DNA from: Fibrobacter sp. | GTDB taxonomy: Bacteria > Fibrobacterota > Fibrobacteria > Fibrobacterales > Fibrobacteraceae | Assembly: GCF_017545445.1 (NCBI RefSeq) | Contig: NZ_JAFWOM010000130.1 | Span: 1-36,294 of the forward strand | Direction of reading: 5' to 3' | Length of the DNA stretch: 36,294 bases | Shown here: positions 1 to 7,859 of the stretch, piece after piece | Position numbering within the stretch: the stretch's first letter is position 1 | Layout: each line of letters opens with the position of its first letter | Program-made: the position numbers and the translations under genes | The notes under the pieces: model-generated | Databases searched by the model: none | Seen by the model: the letters and a program-made list of their open reading frames with translations, nothing else | Told to the model about the DNA's origin: nothing

Positions 1-15
1 ATAATTGGAGAATTT

Positions 16-1821
16 ATGGAAAAAGAATTCTTTAAGGCGATAGGCTTATATATTGATTCTCAATATATTAAGGTCTATACAGAGTATTGGGTGTATGAAC
101 GTGGACGGTGTTCAACAGTCCCTGCATTCGTATTACGTAGAGATTGTAGCGATGAGGATTTATTGAAACATATCAAAATTTGTTTTGAAAACAGTAAATA
201 TATATCCGAAAAAGAATACGACAATCTCGGTGGATGGGATGTTCTATGGGATATTCTAAAGAAAGCATTGAAAAAGAAATCGCTAAAAAATTTCTATCAA
301 ACTTCTGTTGGCTTTTGCTTGGAATGGACAGGAGAAATGGCGGTTCACATATCTGTATGGAAATATTACGTGGGGAAAGCTGCGTCGCAGACTACGGCGG
401 ATGAAACTTTTGATTTGGAATACGATGAAGCATCTCCTGCGAAATTTGTGGTAAAGCTTCGACAAATCATGGAAGAAATGTACGAAAAATACCACGTAAA
501 ATCGAATGACGAAATTCGCCAAGCGAAAAAAAAGCCAGGAAAAAGAGAAATCAACAAAGCGTTGAGTGATTTAGAAAAAAAAGATACTTTATGCAGAAGA
601 ATCGTTTCCAAAAAATTCGGGTGGAAACAAAGCAGTTTCATCAATTGGAAAGTTGAAGGCGGATATTATTTTTATTTGGAACATCTCAATTGCTATAGTG
701 AAGCAACCTTGTATGTCAAGCCCCTTTATATAGACGACTTATGGTGGGATGTTTTTGAAATGTCCAGCAATAAAAAAGCACCCATGAGCTTGAGAGGAAA
801 TGGAACGTTTTCGTTAGATGGCGTAAAAATACTGAAGACCCCCGACCTTTTTGACATTAGAACGAATGAGCGTGGGGCTGAGTATGAATTAGAAAAAATA
901 CAGAAATATTCCAACGAAGATATCGAAAAGATTTGGGACAACGTTTTCCGACAATTTGACGACGAGGTAAAACGTTTTCTCAAAGAGAATCCTGATCCTG
1001 ATTCCTATTTTCCAGAAGAGGAAAAATGCCATGAATATTACATGCTTATAACGTATTTACATGCAGGAGACAGGCAAAAAGTTCTGGACAAAATCGCGGA
1101 GTTCAGAGCGATTCCAAATCGAATAAAGACTCGTTTGGGGGCTTCTTATGACGGCAAAACAAGAGACGGACTCGACTTTATCGAAGCATGGTGTTTGCGA
1201 GAACTCGCAGAGCAAGGCGATGTGATGGCTCAGTACAAACTTGGAACGGCGTATGAAGAAGGTTCTTGTGTTCACATAGATAATGAAAAAGCCGTCTTTT
1301 GGTATCGCAAAGCGGCGGAACAAGGAAATTCATCAGCTCAATACAGTCTTGGAAGGATGTTCGATTACGGGTGCGGCGTCCCCGAAGACAAACAAGAAGC
1401 TGCCATTTGGTATCGTAAAGCCGCTGAACAAGGCGACGGGAATGCCCAAAACGATCTTGGCGTTATGTATCTTACCGGAGAAGGCGTTCCCGAAGATAAA
1501 TCTGAAGCCATATTCTGGCTCCAAAAAGCCGCCGAGCAGGGAGTCGCACTTGCACAAAATAATCTCGGCATAAGGTATCTTAACGGCGATGGCATTCCCG
1601 AGGACAAGGCGCAAGCCGCCTTTTGGTTCCGCAAAGCTGCCGAGCAAGGACTTGCCGCAGCTCAATTCAATCTCGGCGTAAGGTGTTTTAAAGGAGATGG
1701 CGTTCCCGAAGACAAATCGGAAGCAGTGTCATGGTTTCAAAAAGCAGCCGAGCAAGGGCTTGAAGAAGCTCAAATCAATCTCGACTTAATATTACAAGAC
1801 AAACAAGAAACTCTGGCGTGA
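16..1821 (+). CDS. Sel1-like repeat protein (601 aa)
   Basis: The C-terminal third (about residues 402-581) is five consecutive 36-residue Sel1-like repeats, each with the pattern A-x-x-x-LG-x-x-Y/R-x-x-G-x-GVPEDK-x-x-A-x-x-W-x-x-KAAEQG, followed by a partial sixth. Sel1 repeats form TPR-like helical solenoids used for protein-protein contacts. The first 390 residues are charged, have no signal peptide or membrane segment, and match nothing I recognise. The start is supported by TTGGAG six bases upstream of the ATG. Only 15 bases of upstream DNA are in the window, so promoter and operon context are unknown. The very regular repeats suggest recent internal duplication. The protein is probably a cytoplasmic scaffold; no enzymatic function can be assigned. 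Confidence 0.9.
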   Translation: MEKEFFKAIGLYIDSQYIKVYTEYWVYERGRCSTVPAFVLRRDCSDEDLLKHIKICFENSKYISEKEYDNLGGWDVLWDILKKALKKKSLKNFYQTSVGFCLEWTGEMAVHISVWKYYVGKAASQTTADETFDLEYDEASPAKFVVKLRQIMEEMYEKYHVKSNDEIRQAKKKPGKREINKALSDLEKKDTLCRRIVSKKFGWKQSSFINWKVEGGYYFYLEHLNCYSEATLYVKPLYIDDLWWDVFEMSSNKKAPMSLRGNGTFSLDGVKILKTPDLFDIRTNERGAEYELEKIQKYSNEDIEKIWDNVFRQFDDEVKRFLKENPDPDSYFPEEEKCHEYYMLITYLHAGDRQKVLDKIAEFRAIPNRIKTRLGASYDGKTRDGLDFIEAWCLRELAEQGDVMAQYKLGTAYEEGSCVHIDNEKAVFWYRKAAEQGNSSAQYSLGRMFDYGCGVPEDKQEAAIWYRKAAEQGDGNAQNDLGVMYLTGEGVPEDKSEAIFWLQKAAEQGVALAQNNLGIRYLNGDGIPEDKAQAAFWFRKAAEQGLAAAQFNLGVRCFKGDGVPEDKSEAVSWFQKAAEQGLEEAQINLDLILQDKQETLA

Positions 1822-1860
1822 GGAACAAAGCCATCGTTTTAATTTGGATATCAATTTCAC

Positions 1861-2424
1861 ATGTCAACAACCTTACAAATTATTGAAATAAAAAAAGGCT
1901 CACCGTATCTTCCGCAAGTTCAGGCGTTGTATGAATCGGCGTTCCCGGCAAACGAGCGGATTCCGATGAAGCAATTGCTCGACAACAAAATCAAACGGGA
2001 ATTCTGGGCGTTTTTCGAAAAGGAAGATGGCGAGAACGGCGCAGCCCCTACGTTCTGCGGGTTTTCGAATTCCATTTCACACGGTGACATCACGAACATC
2101 GTTTATTTCGCAGTTGTGCCAGAACTACGTTGCCGTGGGTACGGCTCGCAAATTTTGCAGGCCATCCGCGAAAAGCATCCCGACGCCCGTATTGTCGTCG
2201 ATATCGAAGTCGAAGAAGATTCCAAAGACGATGAGGAACTCGAACGCAGGAACCGCCGTCGCGACTTTTACCAGCGCAACGGCTTTGACGCCGCACCCGT
2301 CGAATACCACTGGCAGGGCGAACACTACCGCCTACTCAGCGCAGGCGGCACCGTCACCGAAAAAGAATTCCGCGATTTCTGGAAAGAAATCCTCAAGGAT
2401 ATTCCTGGAGCAAAATATCCGTAG
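1861..2424 (+). CDS. GNAT-family N-acetyltransferase
   Basis: A 187-aa single-domain protein with the GNAT acetyl-CoA-binding motif A: strand VYFAVVPELR followed by R90-C-R-G93-Y-G95, matching R/Q-x-x-G-x-G/A. A later FYQRNGF segment matches the usual GNAT motif B (Y/F...GF). The family transfers an acetyl group from acetyl-CoA to an amine; the substrate cannot be told from sequence. A Glu/Asp-rich stretch (about residues 118-132) between motifs A and B is unusual in its acidity. The start lies 39 bases after the Sel1 gene stop. There is no clear Shine-Dalgarno sequence, only TATCAA six bases upstream of the ATG, so expression could be by a leaderless transcript. Confidence 0.85.
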   Translation: MSTTLQIIEIKKGSPYLPQVQALYESAFPANERIPMKQLLDNKIKREFWAFFEKEDGENGAAPTFCGFSNSISHGDITNIVYFAVVPELRCRGYGSQILQAIREKHPDARIVVDIEVEEDSKDDEELERRNRRRDFYQRNGFDAAPVEYHWQGEHYRLLSAGGTVTEKEFRDFWKEILKDIPGAKYP

Positions 2425-2480
2425 TTATATTATTGGGACTCTATAGATCTATTTTTACCACCGTATAGTTAGGATACAAG

Positions 2481-2894
2481 ATGGAAAATATCATTAACAC
2501 AATTTTGTTGTTGTCAGCAGTGGCAATTGTAGCTTATCCTTTTTTTCTCGCACCCTTTGCTGAAAAGCATTCAAAATGGCTATGGCTAGTGGTGGCTATC
2601 GTAGTACTGAATATTTTTCTGAGTTTGGCCTATTGGGCCTTCGATGATTTGTCAACAGGCTTTCTGTTATCCTATTATGGATATAATTTTGACGGTATGT
2701 TTGAAGAGGAGCAATATGCGAATGTGGAGCCTTGCAATCGAGAGAGGGTGGATCGTCTATTCTCTCATTTAATGGGCGTTGGTTGGCCGTTGAGAGCTAT
2801 GTTTATGTATGTGATTGTCACGGCTCTTCATCTTGTCGCCTGTCTCGTGACGCATTGGCTATTTAAGTTAGTCCATTTCCTGAGAAAGGGATAG
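2481..2894 (+). CDS. Small membrane protein of unknown function (137 aa)
   Basis: Three hydrophobic segments are visible: about residues 5-25, 32-54 and 107-130. A polar loop of about 50 residues between the second and third contains an acidic FEEEQY stretch and one Cys. I recognise no family. AGGAT about seven bases upstream of the ATG supports the start. It lies 56 bases downstream of the acetyltransferase on the same strand and faces the DUF3990 cassette. Its composition is not unlike its neighbours. It may be an accessory inner-membrane protein; no function is proposed. Confidence 0.7.
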   Translation: MENIINTILLLSAVAIVAYPFFLAPFAEKHSKWLWLVVAIVVLNIFLSLAYWAFDDLSTGFLLSYYGYNFDGMFEEEQYANVEPCNRERVDRLFSHLMGVGWPLRAMFMYVIVTALHLVACLVTHWLFKLVHFLRKG

Positions 2895-2957
2895 CTTTGG
2901 GAATATGATTTTTTCAATTGAATACAAAATATTAAAAACATCAATAAAGCGCAGAGT

Positions 2958-3179
2958 TTAGCCTTCTTGCATTTCCTTCTTGTACATTTCTTCTATGTAC
3001 GCGGGACCTTCACACCAAAGTTTTTGTTCTTCGTCATAAAGCTGACGAGCCGTGCGGGAACTCAAGAATTCCGGCATCAATTCCGTCGCAGAACGTCCCT
3101 GTTCGTGAGCCAGGTCCATCACCACCATAGAAATCAACATGTCTATGGCTGCATCAATCCTCTCCTGCGTCACAGCCAT
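2958..3179 (-). CDS. Small helical protein, third gene of the DUF3791/DUF3990 cassette
   Basis: A 73-aa acidic, probably all-helical protein (MAVTQERIDAAIDM...). Its ATG (3177-3179) overlaps the stop region of the DUF3990 gene by 10 bases, which implies translational coupling. It has no signal peptide or membrane segment. I recognise no named domain, but short helical proteins of this kind commonly accompany DUF3990 genes. By position and size it could be an antitoxin or partner of the DUF3990 protein; that is inference only. Confidence 0.7.
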   Translation of the reverse strand: MAVTQERIDAAIDMLISMVVMDLAHEQGRSATELMPEFLSSRTARQLYDEEQKLWCEGPAYIEEMYKKEMQEG

Positions 3180-3736
3180 ACGCGTTCCTCTTTCTGAAAG
3201 TCAAGGCAAAGGATTGACCGACTTGTTCTAAAGCAGTATTGATTCTTGAGTCTTTCAGGAATTAAAAGAGAAATACACAAATCGTCCGCTTCTTTAGAGC
3301 CAACCGCACCATAAGCGCCAAGCATATAGGCGGCAATAGTCAAGTTTGTCGCATCATTGGCTATTTTGCCACCAATGATATCGTACTTTTGGCATTCCAG
3401 AACAACGTCTTTGAACGACGATTTACGTCTGTGCCCCACAACACAGTGAAGCCAAGAAACATCGGCGACGGGAAAATTTTTCTCAAGAATCTCGCCGTTT
3501 CTGCTAAAAAGAAATGACGACACAACACCAAACTTTTGATTTGGGTTTACATTCCCGCTATCAAGAGCATGACGAAGACTAATCTTCGCAAACGACCGCG
3601 CCTGCTCAATATCCGTAGTCAGACAAAAGCCCTGTCCAAAGTCTTTATACTTAGCACATTTAGCAAGATCGGGTTCATGGACCGCACAATAACTACCATG
3701 ATAGAGAACTGTTCCATCAACTAATTCATTGACCAA
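3170..3736 (-). CDS. DUF3990 domain protein, ADP-ribosyltransferase-like
   Basis: The protein shows the DUF3990 signature: an N-terminal LYHGSY strand, then KDFGQGFCLTTD...QA, a central SWLHCVV segment, and a YDIIGGKIANDAT motif. DUF3990 is thought to have an ADP-ribosyltransferase-like fold with the YHGS and GFxLT motifs at the NAD pocket. The usual Tyr of GFYLT is Cys here, so activity may be altered. The chosen start is TTG at 3734-3736, preceded by GGGG and overlapping the upstream DUF3791 stop; this places the YHGS motif about 10 residues from the N terminus as in relatives. The alternative start is ATG at 3770-3772, which overlaps DUF3791 by 47 bases and adds 12 residues. It is the middle gene of a three-gene overlapping operon. 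Confidence 0.8.
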   Translation of the reverse strand: MVNELVDGTVLYHGSYCAVHEPDLAKCAKYKDFGQGFCLTTDIEQARSFAKISLRHALDSGNVNPNQKFGVVSSFLFSRNGEILEKNFPVADVSWLHCVVGHRRKSSFKDVVLECQKYDIIGGKIANDATNLTIAAYMLGAYGAVGSKEADDLCISLLIPERLKNQYCFRTSRSILCLDFQKEERVWL

Positions 3737-3950
3737 TGACCGCCCCTTTTTTCTCGAGGTATTGACGGACATCGTCCAAAACAGCAAAATCCCCTTCAAT
3801 ATGGAAAAGATCCCAGAACTTTTCGATATATGCATATATACCATACTTCTGGAATAAGGCGTTGACCGCATGCATAGATAGGCCCCATTCCTGCGTCGCC
3901 AACCTGACAATCCTCGCCTGCATAAAGGTTATTTGAGTTTCCTTTCCCAT
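3726..3950 (-). CDS. DUF3791 domain protein, first gene of the cassette
   Basis: A 74-aa protein with the helical DUF3791 pattern: an N-terminal helix (ARIVRLATQEWGLS), then A-x-x-LF-x-KYGIYAYIEKFWDLFHIEGDF and a terminal DVRQYLEKKG. DUF3791 proteins are frequent partners of DUF3990 proteins. The coding region overlaps the start of the DUF3990 gene. The ATG at 3950 lies only 11 bases from a good -10 box, leaving no room for a ribosome-binding site; a second in-frame ATG at 3923 has a purine-rich GGAAAGGAAA 14 bases upstream. Which one is used is uncertain. Its role is probably in partner binding or regulation of the DUF3990 protein. Confidence 0.8.
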   Translation of the reverse strand: MGKETQITFMQARIVRLATQEWGLSMHAVNALFQKYGIYAYIEKFWDLFHIEGDFAVLDDVRQYLEKKGAVIGQ

Positions 3951-3961
3951 ATTACAAGTAT

Positions 3962-3990
3962 AATATAGATTGATTGCATTGGATAATCAA
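3962..3990 (-). promoter_or_regulatory. Putative sigma70-type promoter of the DUF3791/DUF3990 operon
   Basis: On the minus strand TTGATT (3985-3990) and TATATT (3962-3967) are separated by exactly 17 bases, close to the TTGACA/TATAAT consensus. The predicted start of transcription is only about five bases before the DUF3791 ATG. Confidence 0.55.
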
Positions 3991-4081
3991 GCGAAGATTC
4001 GTTTGAAACGCCAATTATAGCAGATTCCCCGAAAAACAGCCCAAAAGTAAGACTTTTACAGGCCTTTACGCTCCGCGCATT

Positions 4082-4798
4082 CTACCTATATCCGTAAATA
4101 GTAAAAGTTTGTTCTGATTCGTTATACTCATACGGAATACTGTGTTTCTGCAATATCTCCAGAATTAAAGACTTATGATCAATGGTCTGAATTTTATCCG
4201 GCACAAGCAACCCGATGTGCTCACGAACCGTCTCAACATGCTTTATCTTCATCCATTCAATTTCCGATAAGTCCAGAGTTTTACTCCCAAAGTTAAAGTC
4301 TTCATCACCATGCAAATTCCAGAAAACATCAGGTTCGGGTGCGTTTTTTTCAAATAAAGTTTTATACTGCACACAATCCCAAGGCGCTTTTTCCATGAGG
4401 TCATTCACCAATTCACGCCACTTGGTATTGTTCATATACGACACAAGACTTTTTTCTTCAACAAATGATTTTATCTGTTCGTGCCAGGTCTTTTTATTTC
4501 TGTATTTTCCGTCTTCTATATCATCTATATGATGTTGCAAAAATTTAAGTCCATCATCACAGCGCAAAGCAATGTAAGACATTGTAGATATAAACTGTCC
4601 ATTTCGCATAACATAACACCACCCCCATTTATAATGACTATATCCTTCAACAATATAATGAATACCGCCTTTCCATTTGATGTCAAGTACCTTTTTCCAG
4701 CCAGTCTCATTTGTATTATCTATCGGCTGAAATACTCCGCTTCTTGGATTAAGCTTTTTGTACAATGACTCGAAAAACAAATCCTTATCAATTTGCAT
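4082..4798 (-). CDS. Hypothetical protein with DUF6678-like C-terminal half (238 aa)
   Basis: The C-terminal half begins MNNTKWRELVNDLMEKAPW, continues with ...LHGDEDFNFGSKTLDLSEIEWMKIK and ends TFTIYGY; this order (NNTKW, IEW, IYGY) matches my memory of DUF6678. The N-terminal 110 residues contain a Trp/Tyr-rich region (WKGGIHYIVEGYSHYKWGW) that I do not recognise. There is no signal peptide, so it is probably cytoplasmic. GGGGGA six bases upstream of the ATG supports the start. It is a lone gene, flanked upstream by a repeat-filled gap and downstream by the DUF3791 promoter. Function unknown. Confidence 0.75.
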   Translation of the reverse strand: MQIDKDLFFESLYKKLNPRSGVFQPIDNTNETGWKKVLDIKWKGGIHYIVEGYSHYKWGWCYVMRNGQFISTMSYIALRCDDGLKFLQHHIDDIEDGKYRNKKTWHEQIKSFVEEKSLVSYMNNTKWRELVNDLMEKAPWDCVQYKTLFEKNAPEPDVFWNLHGDEDFNFGSKTLDLSEIEWMKIKHVETVREHIGLLVPDKIQTIDHKSLILEILQKHSIPYEYNESEQTFTIYGYR

Positions 4799-4839
4799 AA
4801 CATTCCCCCAACGGCAATTCTACTGTCATTATAAATATT

Positions 4840-5063
4840 TTGCAGGAGAACGTCAACGCACTTAGAACTGTATGGATGGGGCAAGCCCCAACCTCTTTGG
4901 CTCGGTCATACCCGTTCAAGTACGGTTGCGACGCTCGCCTTTTGAGGTTGTCTTATCGCCTTCGGCTCCAGGATGACGGTTTCCAAGACGATGCTTTCGA
5001 GAAAGGTTGCTTCGAGGATGACCGTGGCTGCGACGTTGACGCATTACATCTGGCGTCAAAACG
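4840..5063. repeat. Gene-free gap filled with dispersed repeat fragments
   Basis: This gap between two minus-strand genes holds a TGGGGC/GCCCCA hairpin (4877-4890), a GGTCATACCC segment whose complement resembles DNA inside the RlmL-like gene near 25922, and a copy of the TATCG...CTCCAGGATGAC element at 4954-4977 that is identical over 24 bases to 26545-26568. AGGATGAC recurs near 5013-5020. An open frame runs through it on the plus strand, but its translation is simply the repeats, so it is not called as a gene. Confidence 0.7.
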
Positions 5064-6050
5064 CTAATCTATCAAATCATTCTGGAATCTTGACAGGTGT
5101 TCAAACGGCAAAATTTGACGGCCTCTGAACAGCCCGCAGCCATCGTTAATCAGCTGATTGTTGATGGCCTTGAACATGTTCACATCGATTTTCGCAAGTT
5201 CAATTTCCTGCAACTTCGTCAAGCGTTCGTAAGCCTCGTCAAAGTAAACACACTCGCCGCTCGGAATTTGGTCGTGCTTGGAACGTTGTTTTTCCTGCGT
5301 TTTTTCGTAACCAAAGTGATTTGCCTCGCCAATTTCGGCGAAATCATCCATATCTTTTGTACGCAATTGAACTTCCGTATAGCAGCGTGCAAGGTTATCA
5401 TAAAACGTTATATGCAACGACTGGTAACCAGAACTTCTTGGAGTTGCAACCGAGTCATGATAATACGGTTGAACAGCCTCTTTAAGCAACTCGCAATGTC
5501 CGCCGTCCGCATGCTTGGAAATTTCTGGAGTAAAGCCGCGCTCTTCCAAAAACTCGGGCAAGACGTTTGCAATGTCATACAAGTATTTCCGTTCGACTTC
5601 GCTCCGTTCTTCGCCTTTTTTGATATGGCAAACCGGCATCGAAATCACGATACGGTAAGCAATCAAATCACGGAAGTTCAGTTTACTTTTGATTTCAGCT
5701 TCGGATGGGAATTTTCCGTTTTTCTGGTAATAGTTGTAAATAAATTCAAGAATGTATCCATTGAATTTTTCTTCGGCACGGACAAGTGACTTTATTCGTC
5801 CTTTAAAGGTAAACGCAAGGAACGGATACTCCCTTGTCATGTACTTGTAGAACTCTTTGATTCTTTGGGACTGCGAGGTGAGGAAGTCATTGTGCTCCAG
5901 CAATTCAATAATCTGTATCAGAAAATTTGAATGCGCAAGGTCAATGCTATTTCGCGATTCTTTAGCACTGTTTCTGAGGTCATTCGAATACTGATGCAAA
6001 ATTTTCAGTACCGTATTCCCGGAAAACAGATAGTCGTTCAAAGAGATCAT
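5064..6050 (-). CDS. Stand-alone RelA/SpoT-type (p)ppGpp synthetase
   Basis: The RelA/SpoT nucleotidyltransferase domain is clear: LNFRDLIAYRIV with D128 as the expected metal-binding Asp, the GYQSLH motif (208-213), and EVQLRT with E226, followed by the usual AEIGEANHFGYE. No HD hydrolase, TGS or ACT domain is present, so this is a small alarmone synthetase expected to move pyrophosphate from ATP to GDP/GTP. The first 95 residues are helical and unassigned. The longest frame begins at 6164, but GGGAG seven bases before the ATG at 6050 and the hydrophobic, out-of-family extension argue for the shorter 328-aa protein. It is monocistronic. It could be housekeeping stress signalling or a toxic synthetase; no obvious antitoxin abuts it. 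Confidence 0.85.
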   Translation of the reverse strand: MISLNDYLFSGNTVLKILHQYSNDLRNSAKESRNSIDLAHSNFLIQIIELLEHNDFLTSQSQRIKEFYKYMTREYPFLAFTFKGRIKSLVRAEEKFNGYILEFIYNYYQKNGKFPSEAEIKSKLNFRDLIAYRIVISMPVCHIKKGEERSEVERKYLYDIANVLPEFLEERGFTPEISKHADGGHCELLKEAVQPYYHDSVATPRSSGYQSLHITFYDNLARCYTEVQLRTKDMDDFAEIGEANHFGYEKTQEKQRSKHDQIPSGECVYFDEAYERLTKLQEIELAKIDVNMFKAINNQLINDGCGLFRGRQILPFEHLSRFQNDLID

Positions 6051-6256
6051 TTTATTACTCCCGAAGCAGGGCTTCTCATAGAGGCTTACGAGCAGTAATA
6101 TAACAAAAGCATTTGCGGTTTCGCGGGAAATAAAGTAAATTATAAAAAAATAATTTTTTTTCATTTTAAATTATTACGCATAGTGTAAAACAGGTTTTCA
6201 CGAATTGTAACAGATTACAAAATATGGTCACTCATGAGCATTTAGGATAAAGTTTT

Positions 6257-6505
6257 ATGAAAAATAGAGAACTCAAAATTCACGGCATTTACAAGCACTT
6301 CAAAAATCGCTACTACATCGTCGAAGGCGTAGCCAAGCATTCCGAAACCGAAGACGAATACGTCATTTACCGAGCCCTTTACGGAGACAATACGGTTTGG
6401 CTCCGCGAAAAATCGATGTTTCTAAGCGAAGTCGATCACGAGAAATACCCAGACGTTCAACAGAAATACCGCTTTGAACTTGTGGACCTAAAATCTGTTG
6501 TTTAG
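6257..6505 (+). CDS. DUF1653 domain protein (82 aa)
   Basis: The sequence follows the DUF1653 pattern: [22 protein letters not shown], then [17 protein letters not shown] and SMFLSEV, with family-typical length. The fold is small and beta-rich; its biochemical role is unknown. AGGATAAAG seven bases before the ATG gives a good ribosome-binding site. It is divergent from the alarmone synthetase, sharing a 200-base AT-rich gap, and is followed by the palindrome array. Confidence 0.85.
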   Translation: MKNRELKIHGIYKHFKNRYYIVEGVAKHSETEDEYVIYRALYGDNTVWLREKSMFLSEVDHEKYPDVQQKYRFELVDLKSVV

Positions 6506-6524
6506 CGGCAAAACTTCACGTATG

Positions 6525-6763
6525 AATTACATACTAAAAACGCGTTTTAAGCGTTTTAGTATGTAATTGACAAATCGTTATTTTTCTCATTACATACTAA
6601 AAATCAAATTTAAGGAATTTAGTATGTAATTTTTGTCTAAAAATGACTACTTTGAGTACCTTTGGGGCAAAAAAAAACATAAAAAACAATTTTAACGCTA
6701 TTTTCGTCGTTTTTTCATACATTTTTACATACTAAAATATCATTTTTTGTAATTTAGTATGTA
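6525..6763. repeat. Array of three AT-rich palindromes (arms AATTACATACTAAAA)
   Basis: Three inverted repeats share one arm sequence. The first has arms at 6525-6539 and 6554-6568 (AATTACATACTAAAA and its complement). The second has arms near 6589-6604 and 6617-6630, the third near 6726-6738 and 6752-6763. A degenerate half (ACATACTTTAGTAC) follows at 6778-6790, just before the next gene. Spacers differ in sequence while arms are conserved, as expected for selected binding sites or hairpins. There is no coding potential in this gap. Confidence 0.8.
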
Positions 6764-6802
6764 TTGTAACAAAATAACATACTTTAGTACCCGGATAACA
6801 GC

Positions 6803-7744
6803 ATGTTCCATAAAAATTTTATTTTAGCATTCTTAGCATTCGCGTCAATCGCCTGTGCCCAGACGATGAAAGAAGGCTTATTCAACATGGTGTCGAATTG
6901 CTATAACGCATGGGAAAAAGCAAAAGCAGAAGGATGGGCTAGCGACGACGCGGAACTAAAGGATTTTGGATACGGACATATAACGTACGATATACCCAAC
7001 GGCTATGTAGAAACAAGTGGAATAACTGATGCAGATCCTCCATTCATGAATGAATGCGAAGCTAAAGCAGCAGCATTCAAGGATGCAAAAGGGAAATACA
7101 CATACGTCAAGTACGACCTGTATTATTGCAGGTATTATGAAGAATCTACGGCAAGTAGAGACATCAAAGATGTTATGCCAGAAGGTTTCGGTCTTGATTC
7201 TTTTGTTGGCCATCATGTAGAAAAGCCAAGCACAGTCTCTTTCTTATTAACATTTGACATTCCTAAAATTGGCACCGAAATGGATATTCATCTTAAAATA
7301 CTGCCATTCGGTTTAGCCCCTAATGATGTGAACGGTCTCACATACAAACAAACGAGGAAAGTTTCAGAATTTGAAGAACCATTACTTCGTTTTAGGGAGA
7401 TTGCAGACCATGTAGATAACGCCACCCTTCTTTTGGCAGCAGAAGGAAAGTACGATAAAATACCTCCCAAGCAGAAGCAGATATTCGACAACACAATAAA
7501 AGAATTTGGCTATGGAAAAGTTTCTACAAAGGATATTCTTTTAATTGCCAATGATTTAAAGAAAATGTACGACATTTATTCGTCTTTAGAATGTGTCCAA
7601 ATGACGCTCAAATGGAATAAGCAAACAGCCAGATTTGAAATAAAGTCAAAAGGGCCGAAGCCTCCTGCTTACAGTACATTCAAGGATTTTTTGGATGATG
7701 ATACTGGCAAAGCATTCGTAGAATTTGTTGGTTTTAGATGTTAA
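6803..7744 (+). CDS. Secreted protein of unknown family, tandem paralogue 1
   Basis: A 313-aa protein with an N-terminal signal peptide (MFHKNFILAFLAFASIACAQ); cleavage is probably after ACA. The Cys could alternatively be a lipid anchor, but the lipobox is poor. The mature part contains conserved Cys in SNCYNAW, NECEAKAAAF, SLECVQMTL and the terminal FRC, suggesting periplasmic or extracellular disulfides. I recognise no domain. It is about three quarters identical to the next gene, with the greatest identity in the C-terminal half. GGATAA six bases before the ATG supports the start. The palindrome array lies directly upstream and could control it. Confidence 0.8.
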   Translation: MFHKNFILAFLAFASIACAQTMKEGLFNMVSNCYNAWEKAKAEGWASDDAELKDFGYGHITYDIPNGYVETSGITDADPPFMNECEAKAAAFKDAKGKYTYVKYDLYYCRYYEESTASRDIKDVMPEGFGLDSFVGHHVEKPSTVSFLLTFDIPKIGTEMDIHLKILPFGLAPNDVNGLTYKQTRKVSEFEEPLLRFREIADHVDNATLLLAAEGKYDKIPPKQKQIFDNTIKEFGYGKVSTKDILLIANDLKKMYDIYSSLECVQMTLKWNKQTARFEIKSKGPKPPAYSTFKDFLDDDTGKAFVEFVGFRC

Positions 7745-7795
7745 ATATCAAACTATGATATTATCGCCGATTTATTTCAACGGAAGTCCATATAG

Positions 7796-7816
7796 ATGGC
7801 GGATCTAGTCCGCCAT
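7796..7816. repeat. Perfect 8-bp hairpin between the tandem paralogues
   Basis: ATGGCGGA (7796-7803), loop TCTAG, TCCGCCAT (7809-7816), followed by GACATCATGAG. It lacks a T tract, so it is a poor intrinsic terminator; the hairpin plus ATGACA resembles the dispersed hairpins at 9651 and 12771. Confidence 0.6.
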
Positions 7817-7859
7817 GACATCATGAGAAAAAAATCGTTTAAATACAGAAATTCAAACA

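Noticed and set aside
4840..5067. 75-codon frame in the gap before the alarmone synthetase
   Set aside because: The translation is made of dispersed repeat sequence and has no convincing start signal.
6051..6164. N-terminal extension of the RelA/SpoT protein
   Set aside because: The extension is hydrophobic and unlike the family, and a strong GGGAG site precedes the inner ATG.
6525..6763. Palindrome array considered as a CRISPR array
   Set aside because: There are only three units with irregular spacing, no constant direct repeat with uniform spacers, and no cas genes.
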